Below, one piece after another: positions 58,032-64,000 of a stretch of 64,000 bases of DNA. The DNA is from Campanula takesimana (Eukaryota > Streptophyta > Magnoliopsida > Asterales > Campanulaceae). The notes beneath the pieces were generated by a model that was not told the DNA's origin, made no database searches, and saw nothing but the letters and a program-made list of their open reading frames with translations. Position numbers and translations under genes: made by a program. The stretch is from contig JAOWBW010000163.1 of assembly GCA_026119855.1 (NCBI GenBank), forward strand, positions 620,001-684,000, given 5' to 3'. The first letter of the stretch is position 1. Each line of letters begins with the position of its first letter.

Positions 58032-59322
58032 TGTAACGACCCCAAAACCCGTCCCTATTTATTTTATATTTTTTGGGGATTTTTATTTGACTTATATGTG
58101 CATTTTATGTGTTGCATCATATTTTATGATTTGCACATCTTACTTGATTAATTGTGTTATTTACTTAGTTAGTAGTAATAATGGTTAAGGGAGTTAAATG
58201 ATTAAGTTGAAACTTTAGGGTCCTTAGTGAAATTATTACTTTGGGGGCTTAAGTGTTAAAAATGAAAGTCCAGTGACCAAAGTTGGAAAAGTGGGTAAAA
58301 ATCTTATAAACTTATCCTTCTCTTCTCTTTCTCTGTGTATGTATTATGCTCTGGAACTTTCTACGTTTCTCCTAGGGTTAAGAAAGAAAAGGTAAGTTCA
58401 TCATATTTCGATTTTTTTCTTTTTATTTACTACTCCGTTTTAAAATCTAATTATATAAAAATGATCAGGGCATTGAGTAGGTCATTTCTACCCGAACAAA
58501 ACATATTTCCTCGATACTTTTTCCGGAAATAGGTAAGTTACTAATTCCTCTTAAATGTTAAAATGGTCATATATATGTTGTATATGTTACGTGTGGTGAA
58601 ATTATTGTGAAAAGAATTTATTTGTGATACTTGTAATTTTGGGACAAAGTGAGTATTTGGTATGTTTGGTTTGGTTGGGTTCAAAGTGGTGTTAAAGTTG
58701 TTTTGAGACTGAATTTGTAGCCTTAGTAAAGTTATAAACGTTAAGTGTTGTAAGTGTTGTACTTTTGGGACGGTGAAACAAAGGGAGTAAAATTAGAAGT
58801 TTGTGGCCTGTCAAGTTTTTGGGCGACCGCCCAGAATGGGTTGGGCGACCGCCCATGCTATCTGAAAGGTTTGGTCTGTGACAGAGTATTTTGGGCGACC
58901 GCCCAGTCTGGTATGGGCGACCGCCCATAATTGTTGAAATGTTGAGTTGTTCCAATCCAAGTGATTTAGAGTTCAATCTTGGTCTAGGTCTTAGGTGATA
59001 TCCTAGAGTACCTAAAGGGTTGTTGTGGAACACTCTAGTGTTTGAAATCGGTTCCTTTGTGAACATATGTATTGTGGAATTTGACTGAATTTTAATTGGA
59101 TATTGTTGAAAATCTTTTGATGTGGTTTGGATTGGTTCATCTTTGTAATATGTTTGGCTTGGTTTCCTACTTTGGAATCATTTCCCCCGATTGTTATTTA
59201 AGCAAGTATTCATTACTATGCTCGTGTTTAAAGTCCAGCTGGTACTTGTTGTGGTGTCAGGCAGTGGGAGAATTATAGTGGCACAAGTTAAGTTCACTAT
59301 AAGTTTTTCCATTAGTACCTTG
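58032..59322 (+). repeat. Gypsy-3 3' LTR, truncated
   Basis: Follows 39037-40251 plus the first ~60 bp of 44201 onward, then stops inside CCATTAGTACCTTG; about 0.9 kb of LTR is missing. The cassette is retained. Confidence 0.9.
58820..58927. promoter_or_regulatory. Four-palindrome cassette in Gypsy-3 3' LTR
   Basis: TGGGCGACCGCCCA at 58820, 58842, 58892 and 58914; all four motifs are identical here, spacing 22, 50 and 22 bp. Confidence 0.75.
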
Positions 59323-60506
59323 GACATTCAAGTCATATATAAGAGTTAGACATCTTATACTTCAAGTTCATCATCCTATACTAAGGCTCTATGCCTTAGG
59401 AGGGGTAAGGTTTCATTTCATTTCTTTTACCGTCCCACAAATAATAGGATAATTTTCTTTATTCCATTTAAATATTTCACCGTCCCAAAAGTATAAGTAT
59501 AATTTTCTAATATACTTGTATAAACATTTAATCAAGTTAATATTTCACCGTCCCAAAAGTATATAAGTATAATTTTCTAATATACTAATATACTCATTTA
59601 GGGATACTTTCATTCATTTCACCATCCCACAAGTATAAGTATAATTTTTCTAATATACTTGTATAAACATTTAATCAAGTTAATATTTCACCGTCCCAAA
59701 AGTATATGTATAATTTTCTAATATACTAATATACTCATTTAGGGATATTTTCATTCATTTCACCGTTCCACAAGTATAAGTAGAATTTTTCTAATATACT
59801 TGTATAAACATTTAATCAAGTTAATATTTCACCGTCCCAAAAGTATAAGTATAAGTTTACTTAACATGATAACATACTCCTTTGCATATACTACTACTTG
59901 TTTTAAGTTCATATCATTAAGATACTGATACTCTCCTTGTCCCAAATTTACAAGCATCACAAAAATTACCCCAAACACGAAATTAACAAGCACAAGTATC
60001 AGGAATAACATATATGCATGTTATTACAAGCAAGGGGGAGCTAATAACTTACCTACTCCGAAATCAAAGTTACCCAAACAAATTTCTGTTTGGCAGGAAA
60101 CGCTCTATTCAACGCCACGAATATTTATCCGGGATCGGAATCAAGAACATAGGGATAATTAAACTCGAGGAGTCGAGAATAGGGTAAACCCTAAACCTAG
60201 CTTTCTGAGATAGAGGAATAACGTAAGGAATTTGGGGAAGAAATGACCCAGAAAAGGCAAACAACACTTTTATCCTTAACAACTTTCAAGAAATGACCAG
60301 TAGGCCCCTCAAGTTTCACTTTTAACAAAAAGGCCCCTAAAGTCATATTTTCACAAATGACCTAAAAGTCAAAACTAGATATTTAACCACCTTAATATTC
60401 TAAAGCAGTTAAGAAATTAATTCAAGTAAAACTAGCACATAATATGCAAGTTCGAGAATTTAATAAGCAAGTCAAATATTTAACAAGAATAAGGATGGGC
60501 GTTACA
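59323..60506 (-). repeat. Gypsy-1 5' LTR, segment 3
   Basis: Parallels about 12547-13729 of the 3' LTR, including the CCGTCCCA array, and ends GGGCGTTACA at 60506 before GGTTG. Its first ~70 bp repeat 38966-39036. Confidence 0.9.
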
Positions 60507-60590
60507 GGTTGACCAAATCGAGGAGATGCTTGGTGGGCTAGTGTGTGGTACCTATGGGGCGGGGCGGGTCTGCAGACTCAAGTCGTTACA

Positions 60591-60606
60591 AATGGTATCA
60601 GAGCGG
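60591..60606 (+). other. TRIM primer-binding site
   Basis: AATGGTATCAGAGCGG right after the 5' LTR end; TGGTATCAGAGC is complementary to the 3' end of initiator tRNA-Met. Confidence 0.85.
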
Positions 60607-60700
60607 AACCCCAGCCTTAAGGCTTGCGAGCTAGCCCGGGGGTACGATCTGGGTATTGATTGACCTTGCCAGGGACGACAAGGGTTTGAGTGGGGGAGAT

Positions 60701-60906
60701 TGTGATATCCCCCATCCCACATCAGAAATATGTGGGAATTGAGTGTGCTATATAGAAGGCCCATACACTCCTACTAAGCATCAAATCATCCATTGGACTT
60801 TTGGAGGTCTGTGATGGGATGTGGTTGACCCAATTGAGGAGATGCTTGGTGGGCTAGTGGGTGGTACCTATGTGGCGGGCCGTGTCTGCGGACTCGGGTC
60901 GTTACA
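60701..60906 (+). repeat. TRIM 3' LTR
   Basis: An intact 206-bp copy of the TRIM LTR, TGTGATATCC to TCGTTACA. It shows the continuous form of the 5' LTR that Gypsy-1 split, and so confirms the Gypsy-1 insertion point (GTGGTTG followed by ACC). Confidence 0.93.
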
Positions 60907-60911
60907 ACCAA

Positions 60912-61302
60912 GTTCTTTCCATTGACGACATTGTGTAGTGTGTTCTCTTCATTCGGCGTCTCTGTTCCTATACTATTTTTCTTCCTCCAATTTTCTCTTA
61001 AAATATTTCTCCCCTACCCACCCTCGTTCTCCGGTACCCCTCGCTCTTCCTCCATAATCACTAATAAGAGAAATTAAACAAATCCGATTATGAATCGCAG
61101 TCTAAACTATGGTCAGATTGTGGTATGAACAATAGTCAGGATGATGGTTTGAACCATATCTAGACCATTGTCTAGACAACGGTCTGAACGACATTGTTGA
61201 ACCGCGCCGCGGTCTAAACCAAACCAAACCATTGCGGTTTGGTTTGGTTTTAACTCTTTCCTGGTTTGCTTCGATCTAAAAATTTCTCAAATTGATGACT
61301 AG
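60912..61302. other. Intergenic with a hairpin, no gene seen
   Basis: Contains AACCAAACCAAACCATTGCG followed by its inverse (GGTTTGGTTTGGTT) near 61212-61247 and several ACCGTTGTCTAGAC-like motifs. This is probably the right part of the possible hAT-like element starting at 10701. Confidence 0.4.
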
Positions 61303-61477
61303 TAGGGATGGCAATTTGACTGAATCCGATCCAAAGGTAATCCGATACGAAAAAGTAGGGTTCGGTTTACAATTTTTAGAACTTGATTGGATTCAGATCA
61401 TACTGTTGATTTGACCGAAACCCGACCCGATCCGAGCCAAAAAATAATAGATTAATCTAAAATATAAGTAAAATATA

Positions 61478-61751
61478 CACCCTCTGTCCCATAACTATAT
61501 GCACAAAATGAGTTGTGCACGAGAATTAAGGGATGAATAGTAGTGGGTAGTTGTTGTGAGTATGAAAAGTGAAGTAGGAGAGAGAAAGTGAGGTAGTGAA
61601 TAGTAGGTTGATTGGTGTTGTGAGTATAAAAGTAAAGTAAGAAAGAGAATGAGTGGGAGGACTAGTAAAAAATGTCATTTTAAAAAAGTGTGACTTATCA
61701 ATGGGACACCCAAAACGAAAATTTGTGCACATAGTTATGGGACGGAGGGAG
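61478..61751. mobile_element. Stowaway MITE
   Basis: TA flanks (61476-61477 and 61752-61753). The left TIR CACCCTCTGTCCCATAACTA is slightly eroded; the right TIR is TAGTTATGGGACGGAGGGAG. Confidence 0.88.
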
Positions 61752-61775
61752 TATTTAATATTTTTCTAAATTGTA

Positions 61776-62328
61776 CTCCCTCCGTCCCAGAGTATATGTC
61801 CACCCTCCTATTTGCATGGAGATTAAGAAATGGTGGAAGTGATGTAAGTGTTTTGAGTATAAAAGTAAAGTAGTAGACAGAAGGAGTGGAAGGAAATAGT
61901 AAGTTTATTGGTATTGTGAGTATAAAAGTAAAGTAGGAGAGAGAATGAGTGGGATGAATAGTAAAGATTCCATGCCATTTTAGGAAGTGGATACTCCCTC
62001 CGTTTCATGTGAATTGAGACAAAAAAAGGCACAATAATTAAGAGAAAGTAGTGAATGTGTGGTGGAAAATGAAGAGAGAGAATAAGTGGGGTAAATAGTA
62101 GTGTTGGTTGGATCAAATGAGTGGTAAAAATGAAGAGGGAGAATTAGTGGGGTTAAATGGGTGGGGTTGAGTGAATATAAAATATTAAAAAGTTTGCCAT
62201 TTTGGGCAGTCTCAATTGAGGTGAAACGGACGAAAAGGGAAATAAGTCTCAATTCACATGAAACGGAGGGAGTATATGCTCTGAGACAGACTAAAAAAAG
62301 GTGGACATATACTCTGGGACGGAGGGAG
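61776..62328. mobile_element. Stowaway MITE interrupted by another
   Basis: TA flanks (61774-61775 and 62329-62330). TIRs CTCCCTCCGTCCCAGAGTAT and its inverse continue through ATGTCCACC. About 272 bp remain once the inner element and one TA are removed. Confidence 0.9.
61994..62272. mobile_element. Stowaway MITE nested inside a Stowaway
   Basis: TA flanks (61992-61993 and 62273-62274). TIRs CTCCCTCCGTTTCATGTGAA and its inverse extend to GAGAC. Its interior (GAAAATGAAGAGAGAGAAT) resembles the MITE at 18437. Confidence 0.9.
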
Positions 62329-62719
62329 TAGTATTTATTTATTTGTGTTTATGGGTGAAATGTTGATGATTTTGAAGTATTCTCTACAGAACATTCAACA
62401 TTGTGCTTAAAAATAAATTTGACTCAAACACATTCGAGCTAAAAGTTAGAGTTTTAATACAAGTCGGGTCGGTCGCGAGTTCCTGACTGTTCGGGTTCGG
62501 ATCGAGAGATTTAGGGTTTAGATCAGGGGAGATCCGATCAAACCCCACCCGTTGACATCCCTAATGACAAGTAGTTCGGTTTCTAAATTGGCACACCGAA
62601 CTGAACCATTTACACCCTAATTTACAAGTTGAAATAGGCAACAGCGAAGTTAGGATTTTTATTTTATTTTAAATAAACGGGGTCAAAACTATTTACACCC
62701 TGATCCTTAAATAAGTTCT

Positions 62720-63065
62720 TGTTATAAAACTGAAGAACCAAGAGCATAATCTCAATAGATATTATTTTATTTCAAGACTATTATAGAGAAAGTGTACAAG
62801 AGAGAAAGGTAGAAGTTAAAAACTTCTGAAGTCTATTGAAATGAAAACTAGAGCCTACTATTTATAGGAGGAAATTGGCTTCCTCTGTAAGCTTCTCTAA
62901 AGATATTTACAAAGCTTCCCTAATAAGCTTCACTAAAGATATTTGCAAAGCTTCTCTAGTAAGCTTCGCTGAAGATATTTACAAAGCTTCCCTAGTAAGC
63001 TTCGCGAAAGATTATCTTGTAAACTTACGGTTCAAAGGACATCCACACAATAATATATCATAACA
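62720..63065 (-). repeat. Tork-like copia 3' LTR (346 bp)
   Basis: On minus it reads TGTTATGATATATTATTGTG at the start and ends TTTTATAACA. It holds four imperfect copies of a ~30-bp AAGCTTC...AAAGATATTTACA unit at about 62888-63018. Confidence 0.75.
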
Positions 63066-63099
63066 CTCCCCCTTGGATGTCCGCTGCTAAGATATCACG

Positions 63100-63585
63100 T
63101 GTTGCCTCATTAAAAACCTTCTGAGCAAAAACCCTGTGGGAAAAATAATCTCGAAGGAAAAGAGTACAACGCAAAATCTTTTCAATCAACACTCATTGCT
63201 TCGTTAAAACCTTGGCGGGTAACAAAACCCAGTGGGAAAAATAACCCCGCACGAAAGAAAAAGAGTACAATGTAATCTTAGAATCTTCTAGATACTCCCC
63301 CTGAATAAAACATTACTCAATATCTCTTAGTCGCCTACTCCTCCTTGGAGATTCCTATTGAATGGTAATTGTGCCGCACATGTTGCCTCATTAAAAACCT
63401 TCCGAGCAAAAACCCTTTAGGAAAAATAATCTCGAAGGAAAAGAGTGCAACTCACAATCTTTTCAATAAACGCTCATTGCCTCGTTAAAACCTTGGCGGG
63501 TAACAAAACCCGGTGGGAAAAATAACCCCGCGCGAAGGAAAAAGAGTACAATGAAATCTGAGTATCGTCTGGATACCCCCCCTGA
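63100..63585. repeat. Duplicated ~200-bp block, offset 281 bp
   Basis: TGTTGCCTCATTAAAAACCT begins near 63100 and again at 63381. Both copies continue through TGGGAAAAATAACCCCGC and end near ATACTCCCCCTGAA / ATACCCCCCCTGAAA. This text is characteristic of the 3' region of this copia group. Confidence 0.85.
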
Positions 63586-63589
63586 AAAA

Positions 63590-64000
63590 TACAAGGGTGG
63601 AAGCTCCAACAATCTGCGTAAGCCAATTGTTTTCATATACTTCTCAAAAGTGGCTTTAGGTAGTGACTTCGTGAATCAGTCGCCGCAGTTGTCTTGACTT
63701 CTGATCTGCTGGATCATTATCTGACAAAATATCAGAATCTAATAACTTCCATAACGTAAGAGTATGTTTTATCAAAGTCAATCCCAAGCCGTTGAGAGAA
63801 ATCTTGTACCACAAGGCGAGCTTTATATCTCGTAATCTCATTTCTCTCATTCTTTTTTCTCGTAAATACCCATTTATATCTCACGGTTATAACCCTAAGA
63901 GGTGTAGGAACTACTGGTCCAAACACTCCTCTTTTCTTTAAGGAATCGAACTTTGACTGGATTGCTTTCTCTCATTTAGGCCAATCAATTCTTTGTTTAC
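63590..64000 (-). pseudogene. Tork-like copia pol remnant with large internal deletion
   Basis: The minus strand reads the start of reverse transcriptase (FGPVVPTPLRV, YKWVFTRKKNERNEITRYKA, LVVQDFSQRLGIDFDKTYS). It then jumps, near 63720-63735, to the last part of RNase H (SDNDPAD, then in another frame FEKYMKTIGLRRLLEL). The RT catalytic core and most of RNase H are missing, so the copy is dead. Confidence 0.8.

Larger units (their letters stand above)
39037..59322 (+). mobile_element. Gypsy-3: Ty3/gypsy chromovirus with truncated 3' LTR
   Basis: Plus-strand element in the Gypsy-1 5' LTR. Its 5' LTR spans 39037-53433 because sLTR-D and Copia-C lie inside it. The primer site (GTTGGTATCAGATCC) starts at 53434. 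A broken gag-pol runs 53543-57991. Purine tract (AAGGGGGAGTGA) and 3' LTR start at 58032. The 3' LTR stops after ~1.29 kb at 59322. Beyond it comes Gypsy-1 LTR DNA that repeats the last ~70 bp before the element, not the expected short duplication (TCTAT). It is a different family from Gypsy-1 and Gypsy-2, though with the same domain order. Confidence 0.88.
11241..60506 (-). mobile_element. Gypsy-1: Ty3/gypsy chromovirus (Tekay-like), host of the nested stack
   Basis: The minus-strand element inserted in the TRIM 5' LTR with duplication GGTTG (11236-11240 and 60507-60511). The 3' LTR is 11241-13729. The internal region 13730-18310 carries decayed gag-pol. The 5' LTR is scattered over 18311-19524, 38592-39036 and 59323-60506 because a MITE, Copia-A and Gypsy-3 sit inside it. 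The primer site, complementary to CTCTGATACCAA at about 18298-18309, and the polypurine tract at 13730-13745 (reads AAGGAGGGGAGGA on minus) are present. The C-terminal chromodomain assigns it to the chromoviruses. Many stops make it inactive. Confidence 0.93.
11114..60906 (+). mobile_element. TRIM (miniature LTR retrotransposon), split by nested insertion
   Basis: The 206-bp LTR starts TGTGATATCCCCCATCCCAC and ends GTCGTTACA. The 5' LTR is 11114-11240 plus 60512-60590; the 3' LTR is 60701-60906. The primer-binding site TGGTATCAGAGCGG (60593-60606), complementary to initiator tRNA-Met, follows the 5' LTR. A purine stretch (GAGTGGGGGAGA) precedes the 3' LTR. The target duplication ACCAA is intact (11109-11113 and 60907-60911). 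Without Gypsy-1 the element is 522 bp and noncoding. A TATATA box lies at about 11163. It is the oldest layer of the stack and must be mobilised in trans. Confidence 0.93.
61303..62563. mobile_element. hAT-type MITE hosting three Stowaway MITEs
   Basis: The ends TAGGGATGGCAATTTGAC and its inverse GTTGACATCCCTA are flanked by 8-bp ATGACTAG (61295-61302) and ATGACAAG (62564-62571), one mismatch. Removing the Stowaway copies leaves ~430 bp with CCGATCC/GGATCGG-rich arms. It has no transposase. Confidence 0.8.
62720..64000 (-). mobile_element. Ty1/copia element (Tork-like), 3' end, continues past the window
   Basis: The minus-strand 3' LTR is 62720-63065, preceded on the minus strand by a purine stretch (AAGGGGGAG). 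Then come a 3' untranslated zone with a duplicated block, a short pol remnant and the window edge. The other LTR and the target duplication are outside. Confidence 0.8.

Noticed and set aside
21006..58927. CRISPR-like interpretation of the regularly spaced palindromes
   Set aside because: Only four units per site, in LTRs of a plant nuclear genome, with no cas genes and spacers that are conserved between LTR copies.
60512..60590. 5S rRNA-like (Cassandra) promoter in the TRIM LTR
   Set aside because: GATGCTTGGTGGGC loosely recalls the 5S internal promoter, but the surrounding 5S sequence is absent.

Overview
This is a plant nuclear window, almost certainly from a eudicot. It holds one real host gene fragment, and the rest is transposable-element (TE) DNA. 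The gene is the 3' part of an intronless pentatricopeptide-repeat (PPR) gene at bases 2-2209 that reads like CRR21, the plastid ndhD editing factor. I cannot name the species from the sequence.

Bases 2210-11113 are an AT-rich intergenic zone packed with small elements: Stowaway-type MITEs (TA duplications, CTCCCTCCGTCCC ends), a Mutator-like element with ~165-bp terminal inverted repeats (TIRs), two tRNA-derived SINEs with target-site duplications (TSDs), a hAT-type MITE and several hairpins.

Bases 11114-60906 are a single nested retrotransposon stack, resolved here by matching TSDs. A 522-bp TRIM (TSD ACCAA) holds Gypsy-1, a minus-strand Ty3/gypsy chromovirus (TSD GGTTG), in its 5' LTR. The 5' LTR of Gypsy-1 holds a Stowaway MITE, Copia-A (minus, TSD CCTAT) and Gypsy-3 (plus). 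Copia-A holds a solo copia LTR (sLTR-B, TSD GATAT) and Gypsy-2, a full-length 9.6-kb element (TSD ACAAG) with an uninterrupted gag-pol ORF and nearly identical LTRs. Gypsy-3's 5' LTR holds a 3.9-kb solo gypsy LTR (sLTR-D) and Copia-C (plus, TSD GTTTT). The coding regions of Gypsy-1, Gypsy-3, Copia-A and Copia-C are broken; only Gypsy-2 looks potentially active.

Bases 60907-64000 hold a hAT-type MITE with three Stowaway MITEs nested inside it, then the 3' end of an internally deleted, minus-strand Tork-like Ty1/copia element that runs off the window.

The most unusual signal is a ~110-bp cassette of four 14-bp near-palindromes. It sits in the U3 part of LTRs from both gypsy and copia families. 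The start-to-start spacing is almost constant (22, 50-52, 22 bp) although the palindrome sequence differs by family. Copia-A carries a related two-palindrome version at 33-bp spacing, and Copia-C repeats the 22-bp pairs in its leader with a second palindrome sequence. A second notable point is the right end of Gypsy-3, where a truncated LTR is joined to duplicated target DNA through a 3-bp microhomology.
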